Counted from the stretch's first letter, positions 41,383 through 50,778 are shown. The stretch is 64,000 nt of DNA from an uncultured Oscillibacter sp. (GCA_902476875.1 CABSFC010000001.1:1-64000); one strand, 5' to 3'. The notes: generated by a model not told the origin, from the sequence alone. Numbers and translations are program-made.

Positions 41383-41419
41383 GCGCACATACATGGCTTG
41401 CCATGTATAGAAGTGCGCC
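41383..41419 (+). other. oriT: Candidate origin of transfer (oriT), RSF1010/pSK41 type
   Basis: The inverted repeat ATACATGGC-tt-GCCATGTAT (41389-41408) is followed three bases after the stem base by AAGTGCGCC (41411-41419). Known MOBQ nic regions have the same plan: an inverted repeat followed by TAAGTGCGCCCT, nicked after GTGCG. The outer GCGCAC (41383-41388) also pairs with GTGCGC (41413-41418). Predicted nick between 41417 and 41418. It lies about 250 bases upstream of the DUF3847-mobA genes, which fits. Confidence 0.7.
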
Positions 41420-41485
41420 ATTCTTTCAGAATGGATTATTCGCGCCCCTGCAGCCTTGGTGGTTTCTTACTTGACGATCTCCCAA

Positions 41486-41505
41486 CTTCGGGACACTTTG
41501 TCCCA
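41486..41505. repeat. 20-bp repeat flanking the cargo/resolvase module, left copy
   Basis: CTTCGGGACACTTTGTCCCA, with internal dyad GGGACA-ctt-TGTCCC. The exact reverse complement is at 46792-46811. Both copies read the same way relative to the gene downstream of them (mob genes on the left, XRE gene on the right). Confidence 0.8.
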
Positions 41506-41592
41506 TAGTCGAGGTTTCCAGCCGATGGTGCAGGTGAATACCGTCAAGTTCCAATCAGCTTTTGAATTTCTCCGTTTTCTTTTTGTATGTAT

Positions 41593-41700
41593 TTAGAAAA
41601 AAACTTCGATACAAAATCCAAGGACAACAAACAGTAAAATGCTGATAATTGTTCCAACTCTCGTCATGATCTGATACTTTGTAAACTTCTTATTTCGCAC
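41593..41700 (-). CDS. 35-residue single-pass membrane peptide of the exopolysaccharide cassette
   Basis: A short frame starting with GTG at 41700 and overlapping the end of the GH26-like gene by 11 bases. It begins VRNKKFTKYQIM, then a membrane helix TRVGTIISILLFVVLGFC and ends IEVFF. AGGG lies about nine bases upstream of the GTG; an internal ATG would give 24 residues with the whole helix. Tail overlap with the upstream gene is the same arrangement as between the GT2 and GH26 genes, so it looks like a fourth member of the operon. No homologue is known to me. The 100 bases beyond it to the 20-bp repeat hold no gene I can see. Confidence 0.45.
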   Translation of the reverse strand: MRNKKFTKYQIMTRVGTIISILLFVVLGFCIEVFF

Positions 41701-42727
41701 AAATGTAATCCCTCGCATTCTCAATAAATGTATCTAATATCAATTCGCAATCTGTAAACTTGTATTGTCTTGCGCTTTCTATATCTTGATTTAGGAAAAT
41801 AAAACCGATGCATTTATCGTAGGTTCCAAGATAATCAAAAACAGATTGTATGTATTCATTGCGAACTTCATCACTGCTGCTATGCTCCGCGATCTCTCCA
41901 AAAATAATTGGCTTATTATATGCTTCCAAATAGTCTCTTTGACCTTCATTTTCATAGAATTGCTGAAAACTCTCACGGGAATCCAATGTGTTATTCAATG
42001 TCAAGCCGACATAATCAACATAATCATCACCTGGATAATATTTCGTTGCGTATTCGTCTGCCCTGTTGGGAGACCATACCCACTTGACATTGGGAGCATA
42101 CTCCCTGCCCAAGTTCACAATGTGAATCCAAGCGTTTACATATGCGAGAGCATCATCTGTTTGCCAACTGTACCAACCAGATTTGTAAGAGGGCCTCATT
42201 TCCATTTCATGCGCCAAACGAACAAAAAGTTCTGTATTGGCCCTGTTATCCGAAGATAGTTTCTTAAAATATCCAATGATTAAATCATCATAACACCCGT
42301 CAGAAACCAATTTTAAGTCCCAGTCGGTAGGCTGTAAGGTGATAAACGCTGTATATATATGTTCGTCTAAACATAAAGAAATCTTGTAATCACTTGCCTG
42401 GTCAAAACGATCATACCAAGCTAAAGTATTGATGCTGTCAGCTAAAACATCAGCCTCTTCGGGGCCTTGAACATAAATGCCCAAATATCTTTGTTCCTCT
42501 GTAATAGGATAATATTCAGCCTCGACAACCGAGGATTCTGTTACGACGGGTTCGTCAGTTGGTTCTTCCAGTGCAGATTGATTATTACTCGGAGCCTCAA
42601 TAGATGCAGTGCTGTCAGAGCCATCTGCATTTTCGGTATTGGTGGGCTGTTCGTTGCAACTAACCAATAATATAAACATAGCAACCGCGAATATACAAAT
42701 GCAATTAAGGAACTTCCGCTTTAGCAT
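41690..42727 (-). CDS. GH26-like lipoprotein
   Basis: 345 residues. Lipoprotein signal with lipobox LVSC (Cys at about 22), a Ser/Thr/Glu-rich linker (25-75), then a GH26-like (beta-mannanase clan A) barrel: FVRLAHEMEMRP with the acid/base Glu position, VKWVWSPNRADEYATKYYPGDDYVDYVGL, and KPIIFGEIA with the nucleophile Glu position. It could trim or release the polymer made by the adjacent GT2 synthase, as hydrolases do in Pel, Psl and cellulose systems. The start at 42727 lies inside the end of the GT2 gene (23-base overlap) with GGAGGAGG upstream. AT-rich, unlike the host. Confidence 0.8.
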   Translation of the reverse strand: MLKRKFLNCICIFAVAMFILLVSCNEQPTNTENADGSDSTASIEAPSNNQSALEEPTDEPVVTESSVVEAEYYPITEEQRYLGIYVQGPEEADVLADSINTLAWYDRFDQASDYKISLCLDEHIYTAFITLQPTDWDLKLVSDGCYDDLIIGYFKKLSSDNRANTELFVRLAHEMEMRPSYKSGWYSWQTDDALAYVNAWIHIVNLGREYAPNVKWVWSPNRADEYATKYYPGDDYVDYVGLTLNNTLDSRESFQQFYENEGQRDYLEAYNKPIIFGEIAEHSSSDEVRNEYIQSVFDYLGTYDKCIGFIFLNQDIESARQYKFTDCELILDTFIENARDYICAK

Positions 42728-44006
42728 TGTCCTCCTCCAATTTCCGGGTGCCCCATCCCATATCGTCAGAGCAGCGCATAAGGCCCAGCAATCGGACAGG
42801 AACCATGACAACAGTTAAAACAAGAATGAATACTGGAAACAGTAATGTATAATACCACTTCACGCTTCTCATAACCTTAATATTTCGTGAACCAAAACTA
42901 ATGATGCAACCAAGAAAAATAAATAGAATGATCTGCCACCATGGAGCGGTATATGCCAATGTTGGAATCGCGCAGCCAAGCATATTTAACACCTTGCAAA
43001 TTATAGTATTGGCATAAACACTGACCAGCATCATCGGCATAATCATATCTGACCAGTAAATAAAGCACATCAGTTTGGCGTTTTTTAACATCCAAGGAGT
43101 CATTCTTAAATTGTTATACTGCGAACCCTCAGACCATCTTAACTGCTGCCTGATAAACTTTTTCCATTCAGTAGGCGCATCTGTATAAATTACCGAGGTG
43201 TCCTGCATAACTGTTTTGTATCCTTTTCGGAGCGTCAGGTTTGTGAGGCTTCTGTCATCGGAAACTTCTTTATGAAATCCCATGAATGTCTCATTCATAA
43301 AATCATACATCACATCTGTCAAAATCTGAGTACGGAAAGCAATTGTCCTGCCGGGAAGGCAGCCCACCTTGCCTGTAACGCTCATTGCTTTCATCGTTCC
43401 TTCAGCTCTGATCTCTTCAAGCAGATTTGCAAACATGGTTACGAATTTGCGGTCAGGATCAAGAATTTTCTGCCTGGTAGTAACACCGCCAATCTTTTGA
43501 TCACAAGCAAAAGGTTTCAGCAACTCGGACAAAGTATCCTCTGTCCATACCGTATCACTGTCCACAAGCACTGTTATATCGGAATTCGGATTAATGTGCT
43601 CCATTGCCACACGGATTGCATTTCTCTTACCGGCAACAGGTGTGTAATAATACTGAACAGGTGTGAAACAAGTTGGTAAATTCTCATTAAAATCTACACA
43701 CAGGCTTTCAAGTCCTTCGTTTTTTGGCCCATTAATAACAACTATAATCTCAGACGGGTTTTGGCGCGCTATTTTCATCAGAACGCTAAAAAACAGGTCT
43801 AATGGTTCGTCAACGACTGGGATCAGCACCGATGTAAAATAACTTATCTTCTTATCTTCATATTCATATGGCTTATATCGAATAGTATGGAAAAATACTA
43901 TTCCCCATCGAATAAAAATGAAGGCGAAAAAAAACATAAAGAGGTGGAGGTTATGAGTTTTGATATAATCCTCGACCATCAAGAAAAATGTGTACATTAC
44001 AATCAC
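42705..44006 (-). CDS. Processive GT2 polysaccharide synthase (hyaluronan-synthase-like)
   Basis: 433 residues: N-terminal membrane helix (LFMFFFAFIFIRWGIVFF), a GT-A catalytic domain with SVLIPVVDE, the metal-binding DSD in VLVDSDTVW, the acceptor loop GKVGCLPGRTIAFRT, the catalytic Asp in SDDRSLTNL and QxxRW as QQLRWSEGS, then three or four C-terminal membrane helices that would form the translocation channel. This matches HasA/type-3-capsule synthases, which polymerise and export in one protein. No PilZ domain. Co-encoded UDP-glucose dehydrogenase suggests a glucuronic-acid-containing product. Strongly AT-rich, so it was acquired separately from the element backbone. Confidence 0.87.
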   Translation of the reverse strand: MIVMYTFFLMVEDYIKTHNLHLFMFFFAFIFIRWGIVFFHTIRYKPYEYEDKKISYFTSVLIPVVDEPLDLFFSVLMKIARQNPSEIIVVINGPKNEGLESLCVDFNENLPTCFTPVQYYYTPVAGKRNAIRVAMEHINPNSDITVLVDSDTVWTEDTLSELLKPFACDQKIGGVTTRQKILDPDRKFVTMFANLLEEIRAEGTMKAMSVTGKVGCLPGRTIAFRTQILTDVMYDFMNETFMGFHKEVSDDRSLTNLTLRKGYKTVMQDTSVIYTDAPTEWKKFIRQQLRWSEGSQYNNLRMTPWMLKNAKLMCFIYWSDMIMPMMLVSVYANTIICKVLNMLGCAIPTLAYTAPWWQIILFIFLGCIISFGSRNIKVMRSVKWYYTLLFPVFILVLTVVMVPVRLLGLMRCSDDMGWGTRKLEEDNAKAEVP

Positions 44007-44018
44007 CGCTTCGCCGGG

Positions 44019-45206
44019 TCATTCTCTTCCAAAGATGTCTCTTGTATAAACCTTATACATAACTTCCGAGAGTTCATCGGAAACTCTATTAGCAACAATA
44101 ACATCACACAAATGCTTAAACTCCGCAAAAGAATGTACGACCTTATAACCCATAAACTCTGTGGCATCACCCAATAAAGGTTCATATATTACGATCCCTC
44201 GTTTTGCTTTGGAAAGTCCCTCTATAACCCCCAAAACAGCACTTGAACGGAAATTGTCAGAATTGGACTTTGCAGTTAAGCGGTAAATACCAACTGTAGC
44301 AGGATGCTTATTTAGGATTTCTCTTACGATGTGACCTTTTCTGGTGTGGTTTGCCTGACACACAGCGGTAATCAAACTTTCAGGAATGTCATGAAAATTT
44401 GCTTTCAACTGTTTTGTATCTTTTGGTAGACAATATCCGCCATAGCCAAAAGATGGATTGTTATATTGCTTACCAATTCGAGGGTCATGACAAATTGCAT
44501 CTATGATGTTCTTTGTACTTAACCCATTCATTTCTGCAAAGGTATCCAATTCATTAAAGAACGCAACACGCATGGCTAAATAAGTATTAGCGAAAAGTTT
44601 AACGGCTTCTGCCTCATCAAGCCCTATAATCAAGACAGGAACATCATCTTTATTTGCGCATTCTTGCAAGATGGCTGAAAAAGCCTGTGCATGGATAACC
44701 ATAGCAGGGTCTGCAATATCTGTACCAACAACAATTCTGGAGGGGTACAAATTGTCGTATAGGGCTTTCGTTTCTCTTAAAAATTCAGGGGAAAATAGAA
44801 TGCGGCTGGTGTTATATTTTTTTCGCACACTCCTTGTATACCCAACAGGAACCGTACTTTTGATAATCATGATGCAATGATTATTATTTGCCATACAAAT
44901 TTCTATGGCGGAATCAACCGCACGCGTATCAAAGCTATTGGTTTCATCCTCATAATTAGTAGGTGTTGCAATAATCACATACTCGGCAGCCTTATATGCT
45001 ATTGCCGTATCTACAGTAGCTGTCAAATTTAGTTTTCTTTCGGCAAGAAACTTTTCAATATATACATCCTGAACGGGAGAAATGCGGGAATTAACTTTCG
45101 CAACCTTTTCTTCATCAATATCAAGCACTATTACCTCATGCTTTTGTCCTAACAGAGTGGCAAGAGATAACCCAACATAACCTGCGCCTACAACAGTAAT
45201 TCGCAT
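44019..45206 (-). CDS. UDP-glucose 6-dehydrogenase family protein
   Basis: 395-residue nucleotide-sugar dehydrogenase. N-terminal NAD loop MRITVVGAGYVGLSLATLLG, TPTNYEDETNSFDTRAVDSA, KSTVPVGYTRSVRKKY, middle-domain EAVKLFANTYLAMRVAFFNELD, and catalytic Cys in GYGGYCLPKDTKQL. The family oxidises UDP-glucose to UDP-glucuronate. It is the HasB-like partner of the GT2 synthase 12 bases downstream. The sugar could differ (UDP-ManNAc, UDP-GalNAc); the length of about 395 matches short Ugd enzymes. ATG with AAGGAAG upstream. Confidence 0.88.
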   Translation of the reverse strand: MRITVVGAGYVGLSLATLLGQKHEVIVLDIDEEKVAKVNSRISPVQDVYIEKFLAERKLNLTATVDTAIAYKAAEYVIIATPTNYEDETNSFDTRAVDSAIEICMANNNHCIMIIKSTVPVGYTRSVRKKYNTSRILFSPEFLRETKALYDNLYPSRIVVGTDIADPAMVIHAQAFSAILQECANKDDVPVLIIGLDEAEAVKLFANTYLAMRVAFFNELDTFAEMNGLSTKNIIDAICHDPRIGKQYNNPSFGYGGYCLPKDTKQLKANFHDIPESLITAVCQANHTRKGHIVREILNKHPATVGIYRLTAKSNSDNFRSSAVLGVIEGLSKAKRGIVIYEPLLGDATEFMGYKVVHSFAEFKHLCDVIVANRVSDELSEVMYKVYTRDIFGRE

Positions 45207-45290
45207 AGCATTCTAACTTCCTTTTCTATATAATCCCCGCTTTCTCCCGAACCGTGTGTTGACAGCGTACCCGTTCTGGTTGGCGGAAAA

Positions 45291-45475
45291 TTGTACTTAC
45301 TTGTAGCGTTGTTTGCAGGATGGTGTACTTTCCTGTAAGGGTTTTGGCGTTCTGCACCGCATCGCTGAACAGCGAATTTTTTAACCGGAATGGTATATGC
45401 AAAGGCTCCGAATTGTGCTATAATAAAGCAAACTGGATTGGTGTACTGATTTACAGGAAAGTACACATTCTTGTA
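45291..45475. repeat. Cluster of TGTACTT-type repeats between resolvase and ugd
   Basis: Copies: TTGTACTTACTTGTAG (45291-45306), GTGTACTTTCCTGTAAG (45323-45339), and the inverted TTACAGGAAAGTACAC (45451-45466), which forms a dyad with GTGTACT at 45441. They lie in the 281-base gap upstream of ugd. A TATAAT at 45419-45424 reads rightward without a clear -35. They could be resolvase sites or operators. The 9-mer TGTACTTAC is shared with the XRE gene upstream region. Confidence 0.55.
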
Positions 45476-45487
45476 AATCGGACATAC

Positions 45488-46111
<624 letters not shown>

Positions 46112-46172
46112 TCATTCACACACAAATACCCTTATTTCTTTGATAATTCATCCTGCTTTTGTGTCTGCCGCT

Positions 46173-46403
46173 TTAACCTCTCCGCTTCTGCCACACAATG
46201 TCATAGCCCAGCGCGTCGGCCAGTTCCACGGCCTCGCCGTAGCGCAGGCTGCCCCGGCGCAGTTTGCCGGAGAGGTTGGGGACGCTGGCGCTCCAGCCGT
46301 ATTCATCGGCCAGAATTTCAACTAACTCGCTCATGGTCATGCCTGCCCGGACAATGTAGGATTTGATCTCGTTCCGGTAATCCTCTGCCTTTCTCATCTT
46401 CAT
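46173..46403 (-). CDS. DUF6471-type helix-turn-helix protein
   Basis: 76 residues (KMRKAEDYRNEIKSYIVRAG; MTMSELVEILADEYGWSASV; VELADALGYDIVWQKR), an XRE-like helix-turn-helix in which GWSASVPNLSGKLRRG resembles the recognition helix. Homologues are common on Clostridial mobile elements and are often mis-annotated as LLM-class oxidoreductases. ATG at 46403 with AAGGAGG ten bases upstream. Divergent from the XRE gene at 47000. Confidence 0.75.
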   Translation of the reverse strand: MKMRKAEDYRNEIKSYIVRAGMTMSELVEILADEYGWSASVPNLSGKLRRGSLRYGEAVELADALGYDIVWQKRRG

Positions 46404-46438
46404 CGTGTAAAAACCTCCTTTTTTTGTTCGCCCTGTGG

Positions 46439-46467
46439 TATAATGGGCTTGTCCATTGGCAAGCCCA
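46439..46467 (+). promoter_or_regulatory. Extended -10 promoter overlapping a hairpin
   Basis: TGG-TATAAT (46439-46444), followed directly by the inverted repeat TGGGCTTG / CAAGCCCA (46444-46467). The rest of the 596-base gap between the DUF6471 and XRE genes (46404-46999) holds this site, the 20-bp repeat and the operator below. I see no gene in it. Confidence 0.4.
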
Positions 46468-46791
46468 TTTCGCCGCAGGGCGTTGTTCTCGTGAAAGCGG
46501 CTTTCCGTTCCAATTTCCCTTGCCGATGCCCTGTCCGCTGGTGGGGGTGTCCGGCTTTGCCGTTGGGTGCGGGATTTTACCCTTTCGCAAACTCCCATGC
46601 TGGATGCTGTACGGTATTCGCTATGCGGTGCACCGCCCTTTGATATGGATAGGGACAGGAAACGAAACAGTTCTTCGCCGTTTTCACATAGTTTGAATTT
46701 TCCTGATCGCTTTTGCCGCTCTTTCCGAATGTCGTTCCTGCCCGGGACTCTCACCCCGGCGTAGTCCGGCCTTGGCGCGCTCCGCCGCTGC

Positions 46792-46811
46792 TGGGACAAA
46801 GTGTCCCGAAG
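46792..46811. repeat. 20-bp repeat flanking the cargo/resolvase module, right copy
   Basis: TGGGACAAAGTGTCCCGAAG, the exact reverse complement of 41486-41505. It lies 190 bases upstream of the XRE regulator start. Confidence 0.8.
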
Positions 46812-46875
46812 CTGCGGTATCGTGGCGACGCTTCACCAGCTGGCATATCCCATTCGGACGGTCATGTGGTTTTTA

Positions 46876-46901
46876 AAGTACAGTGGTCTTGCTGTACTTA
46901 C
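46876..46901 (+). promoter_or_regulatory. Dyad operator upstream of the XRE regulator
   Basis: AAGTACAG-(8)-CTGTACTT (46876-46899), extending to TGTACTTAC, about 100 bases before the regulator start. The same 9-mer and close variants are clustered at 45291-45466, ahead of the cargo operon. Confidence 0.5.
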
Positions 46902-46999
46902 ATCATAGCGAAAAAACGCGCCCTTTCCCGTATATCCAAAAGGTTGGAAATGGGCTAAAAAACGGCGTGATTTCCACGCTCTTGGAAATGGAGGTTTCT

Positions 47000-47875
47000 A
47001 TGCAGACCAAGCTGACGATCCCCGAAAGATTAAAGGATTTGCGGGTAGAACAAGGGCTGACGCTGGAGCAGCTTGCGAAGAAAACGGGCTTGTCTGCCGC
47101 CGCGCTGGGCCGGTATGAGATCGATGATGGCCCGAAGGCGGCGCGGAGCGTGGACATCAGCAGCTATGCTCTCTGCCAGCTTGCGGAGGTTTACGGCGTG
47201 TCCATTGACTACTTATTAGGCCAGACAGAAAACAAAAATCCCGCAAACGCAGAGGTGCAGACTCTGCATTTGCAGGACGAGGCAATAGAAGTATTAAGGT
47301 CTGGAAAATTCAATCACCGGCTACTGTCTGAAATCCTCTGTCACAAGGAATTTGAACGGCTGATGGCGGATGCGGAGATATTTGTTGACCGCATTGCCGA
47401 CCAGCGGATCAACGACCTGAATGTGCTGTTGGAGGGTACGCGGAAACAGGTCATGGAGCAGTACGCCCCTGGCGAAAACGATTTGAATATGCGGACGCTG
47501 GAGTTGGCGCAAATCACGTCCACGGAGTATTTCAGCGGGGTGGTGGGGGATGACCTCTCCGCTATCCTGCGGGACATTCGGGACGCTCACGGCAAGGACG
47601 CAACTACGGCGGATGAGGCTTCCCCCGCCGCCGAAGCGGCAAAACGGATACAAGAGGCCGTGAACTTTGAGGGCAGCCCGCAGGAAAAACAGGCGAGGGC
47701 ATACCTTGCAGGTTTGTCCATCGACTACGACGCACTGACCAAAGAGGAATTTGTGACACTGATCGGGATATTGCAGAAAGCGGATATAAACCGTATCCAT
47801 CAAGTGCGCAGCCAGCGGGGGCGGTCAAGCCCGTATCCTCCGCACGGCCACGGCAAGGGCAAGAAACGCCGCTAA
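47000..47875 (+). CDS. XRE-family transcriptional regulator
   Basis: 291 residues. The N-terminal Cro/C1 helix-turn-helix (about 5-75; LKDLRVEQGLTLEQLAKKTG and SAAALGRYEIDDGPKAARSV) precedes a C-terminal helical region of about 200 residues (VLLEGTRKQVMEQYAPGEND) with no recognised domain. It is probably the element regulator. Start chosen at 47000, where GGAGG lies five bases upstream; upstream in-frame codons are not homologous. A terminator follows. Confidence 0.85.
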   Translation: MQTKLTIPERLKDLRVEQGLTLEQLAKKTGLSAAALGRYEIDDGPKAARSVDISSYALCQLAEVYGVSIDYLLGQTENKNPANAEVQTLHLQDEAIEVLRSGKFNHRLLSEILCHKEFERLMADAEIFVDRIADQRINDLNVLLEGTRKQVMEQYAPGENDLNMRTLELAQITSTEYFSGVVGDDLSAILRDIRDAHGKDATTADEASPAAEAAKRIQEAVNFEGSPQEKQARAYLAGLSIDYDALTKEEFVTLIGILQKADINRIHQVRSQRGRSSPYPPHGHGKGKKRR

Positions 47876-47878
47876 ACG

Positions 47879-47929
47879 AAAAAAGGACACGGAACAGGTG
47901 AAAAATCACTTGTTCTGTGTCCTTTTTGT
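47879..47929 (+). terminator. Intrinsic terminator of the XRE gene
   Basis: About 20-bp stem (AAAAGGACACGGAACAGGTGA with its complement, two G-U pairs), loop AAAA, then T5. The last feature before the right end of the element. Confidence 0.85.
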
Positions 47930-47977
47930 TACCTAATCCCGCACGACAGCTGCCATCTGGCGTTGGGTTTCTTGGGT

Positions 47978-48014
47978 TACTGTCTTACGGGTGCCCGCCA
48001 AATCCCCGGGGGAA
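47978..48014. repeat. Right junction of the mobile element: half attP plus half rny terminator
   Basis: Element side: TACTGTCTTA (47978-47987). Host side: CCCGCC (47994-47999), then CCCCGGGGGA (48004-48013), the 5' half of the rny terminator stem, starting 16 bases after the rny stop. Pairs with the half at 37334-37352. Confidence 0.8.
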
Positions 48015-48029
48015 TCTTTTGCTTCATGT

Positions 48030-49577
48030 TTACTTTGCGTATTCGACGACCTTGGTCTCCCGCAGGACGTGGACCTTGATCTGTCCGGGATATTCCATCT
48101 CTTCCTCGATCTTCTTGGCCAAGTCCCGGGCCAGGATGACCATCTGGTCCTCGCTGACCTGCTCGGGCTTCACCATGACGCGGACCTCCCGGCCGGCCTG
48201 GATGGCGTACGCCTTATCCACGCCGGGATAGGTGCCGGTGATGGTCTCCAGCTGCTCCAGACGCTTGATGTAATTCTCCAGATTCTCGCGGCGGGCGCCG
48301 GGACGGGCGGCGGAAATGGCGTCCGCGGCCTGGACCAGGCAGGCGACGAGGGTCCGGGGCTCCACATCGTTGTGGTGGGCCTCGATGGCGTGGATGATGT
48401 CCTCCCGCTCCTTGTACTTCCGGGCGAATTCCACGCCCAGGGCCACATGGGTGCCCTCCATCTCGTGGTCCACGGACTTGCCCAGGTCGTGGAGCAGGCC
48501 CGCCCGCTTGGCGGCCTGGACGTCGGCCCCCAGCTCGGCGGCCATCATGCCGGCGATGTGGGAGACCTCCACGGAGTGCTGCAGCACGTTCTGGCCGTAG
48601 CTGGTGCGGTAGTGCAGGCGGCCCAGCATCTTCACAAGCTCGGGGTGCAGGTTGCGGATGCCGCACTCGAACACCACGCGCTCGCCCTCGGCCTTGATGG
48701 TGGCGTCCACCTCCCGGCGGGCCTTTTCCACCATCTCCTCGATGTGGGTGGGGTGGATGCGGCCGTCGGCGATCAGCTTCTCCAGGGCCAGACGGGCGAT
48801 CTCCCGCCGCACCGGCTCGAAGCAGGAGACGGTGATGGCCTCCGGCGTATCGTCAATGATCAGATCCACGCCGGTCAGGGTCTCGATGGTGCGGATGTTG
48901 CGGCCCTCGCGGCCGATGATGCGGCCCTTCATCTCGTCATTGGGCAGGGGAACCACACTGACGGTCATTTCGGCCACCTGGTCGGCGGCGCACCGCTGGA
49001 TGGCCTGGGCCACCACTTCCCGGGCGCGGGCCTCGCACTCCTCTTTCATCCGGGACTCGACCTCTTTGATCTTGAGGGCGGTCTCGTGGGTCACCTCGGC
49101 CTCCACCTGGTCGATGAGATACTGCTTTGCCTCCTCGGCGGTGAAGCCGGAGATGCGCTCCAGCATCTCGGTCTGGCTGCGCTTGATGACCTTGATCTCT
49201 TCGCTTTCCTTGTCGATGGCCGCGTGCTTCTGGGCCAGGGACTCCTCTTTCTTCTCGATGGCCTCGGTCTTGCGGTCAAGGGTCTCTTCCTTCTGCTGCA
49301 GGCGGTTTTCCTGCCGCTGCAGGTCGGCTCTGCGTGATTTTTCTTCCTTCTCGTACTCGCTGCGGTTCTTCAAAATCTCTTCTTTGGCTTCCAAAAGGGC
49401 TTCTTTTTTCTTGGTTTCGGCGCTCTTGATGGCCTCGTTGATGATGCGCTTTCCTTCCTCTTCGGCGCTTGAGATTTCCTTCTCGGAGACGTTTTTCCGA
49501 TAGCGAATACCGAGCGGGAAGCAAACCACGCCGCCGATCGCCAGCCCGATCAGGCCGGCAATGATGGCTTGCATCAT
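48030..49577 (-). CDS. rny: Ribonuclease Y
   Basis: 515 residues: N-terminal membrane helix ([19 protein letters not shown]), a long coiled coil (about 30-200), KH domain ([20 protein letters not shown]), HD domain ([36 protein letters not shown]) and the C-terminal RNase Y region. It is the membrane-bound endoribonuclease that starts mRNA decay in many Firmicutes. ATG at 49577 with GGAGG ten bases upstream. Its terminator stem has been split by the 10.6-kb element, so native termination is altered. Confidence 0.96.
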   Translation of the reverse strand: MMQAIIAGLIGLAIGGVVCFPLGIRYRKNVSEKEISSAEEEGKRIINEAIKSAETKKKEALLEAKEEILKNRSEYEKEEKSRRADLQRQENRLQQKEETLDRKTEAIEKKEESLAQKHAAIDKESEEIKVIKRSQTEMLERISGFTAEEAKQYLIDQVEAEVTHETALKIKEVESRMKEECEARAREVVAQAIQRCAADQVAEMTVSVVPLPNDEMKGRIIGREGRNIRTIETLTGVDLIIDDTPEAITVSCFEPVRREIARLALEKLIADGRIHPTHIEEMVEKARREVDATIKAEGERVVFECGIRNLHPELVKMLGRLHYRTSYGQNVLQHSVEVSHIAGMMAAELGADVQAAKRAGLLHDLGKSVDHEMEGTHVALGVEFARKYKEREDIIHAIEAHHNDVEPRTLVACLVQAADAISAARPGARRENLENYIKRLEQLETITGTYPGVDKAYAIQAGREVRVMVKPEQVSEDQMVILARDLAKKIEEEMEYPGQIKVHVLRETKVVEYAK

Positions 49578-49773
49578 AGGTCGTGGTTCCTCCATTCAAA
49601 TTCGGTATTGGTTCGCTGTATTTATCACGGTTTCATGCTCAGAAAACGATCGGATGGCACCCCTGCCGCCCTCCGATGATTATCCGTTTTTAGTTTAATC
49701 GTTTACTGGCCGGCTGTCAAGAAAAACCGTATTTTTGTGAAGTAAGATATAGTAGTCCGCGGCGGGCGACCCA

Positions 49774-50514
49774 CTAGATATCGATATACGCCGCGGCCGC
49801 GTAACCGACGTAGTTCCCGTAGTGGACCACATACCACCCCTGCCACTCGCCGTAGACGGTGACTGCCGCGCCATTCGGCATATTGGCCAGCACCGTGCCG
49901 GTGGAGGACGGGTAGCCGCGCAGGTTCAGCGTGCCGTAGCTGACCCGCACCGTGCCGCCCACGGGGTCCATGGGGTAGATGAACGGCAGGCCGAAAAACC
50001 GCGTCAGCGCCCGGGCCAGCTGCTGGGCGATGGCGTCCCAGTGGCCCTCCAGCCAGACGGCGTCGTTGTAGTTGTCGTGGTAGCCGATCTCCACCAGCAC
50101 CGCCGGGGCGTTGGGCTGGCGCACCTCCCCCAGGGTGGTGGTGGCCTGGGTGGTGACCTTCCCCGGCAGGGGGTAGATCTTCCGCAGCTCCTCCGCGATC
50201 AGCTCCGCCGCCCGCTGGCCCTGGCTGCTGCCGGGATAGTAAAAGGCGATGATGCCCCGCTCCTCGCCGTAGCGCCCCTCCGGCGCGGCGTTGGAGTGCA
50301 GGGCCAGGTAGAAGTCGTAGTAGCCGGCGTTGGCCTCCCGGATGGAGGAGGCGGCCGTCATCTCCGGCCGGTTGCGCTTGTACTGGATGCCGTTGGACAG
50401 CAGGTACGGCACCAGGGCGTCGGCCAGCAGGTTCATGTTGTACTCCTCGGAGCCGCTGCCGGTGACGTACATGTTCCAGTCCTGTGTGGACGGGCTCAAA
50501 TAGATGATGGGCAT
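49774..50514 (-). CDS. N-acetylmuramoyl-L-alanine amidase with SH3 domain
   Basis: 246 residues. The Amidase_3 domain (1-185) starts MPIIYLSPSTQDWNMYVTGS; zinc ligands are likely the Glu in GSEEYNMN, His in LALHSNAAPEG and the catalytic Glu in AVLVEIGYHDNYND. The C-terminal bacterial SH3 domain (190-246) has LNLRGYPSSTGTVLANMPNG and VVHYGNYVGYAAAAYI. There is no signal peptide, as in mother-cell lysis amidases (CwlC type), which suggests a sporulation role. GGAGG seven bases upstream. Confidence 0.9.
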   Translation of the reverse strand: MPIIYLSPSTQDWNMYVTGSGSEEYNMNLLADALVPYLLSNGIQYKRNRPEMTAASSIREANAGYYDFYLALHSNAAPEGRYGEERGIIAFYYPGSSQGQRAAELIAEELRKIYPLPGKVTTQATTTLGEVRQPNAPAVLVEIGYHDNYNDAVWLEGHWDAIAQQLARALTRFFGLPFIYPMDPVGGTVRVSYGTLNLRGYPSSTGTVLANMPNGAAVTVYGEWQGWYVVHYGNYVGYAAAAYIDI

Positions 50515-50696
50515 GGTGGTTCCCTCCTTCTCCGCATCCTATGGCTCTTCCGGCCAAAATGTGCCGGACGGGTGCGGGAGGTCGCGCAATCAGCCAATAT
50601 AATAACTTGAATAATCAATATTTTATCCTTTTTTCTTGTATCTGTGCGTCCCACCGCGCCGGTTCTCTGTCCAACAGGCTTTTGGACAAAGCAGAA

Positions 50697-50740
50697 AGCG
50701 CGCTCCCATCCGCTTCCCAATCGGATAGGAGCGCGCTTTT
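50697..50740. terminator. Intrinsic terminator after the subtilisin-like protease gene
   Basis: Long stem AGCGCGCTCCcATCCG / CGGATAGGAGCGCGCT (50697-50737) with T3-4 on both strands. It separates the surface operon from the amidase gene. Confidence 0.8.
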
Positions 50741-50778
50741 CTGATCGAACGTATGCCGGCCCTGCGCCGCCCGCCGGC

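Noticed and set aside
46173..46403. LLM-class flavin-dependent oxidoreductase
   Set aside because: This label is often given to homologues, but 76 residues with a helix-turn-helix pattern cannot be a TIM-barrel flavoenzyme.
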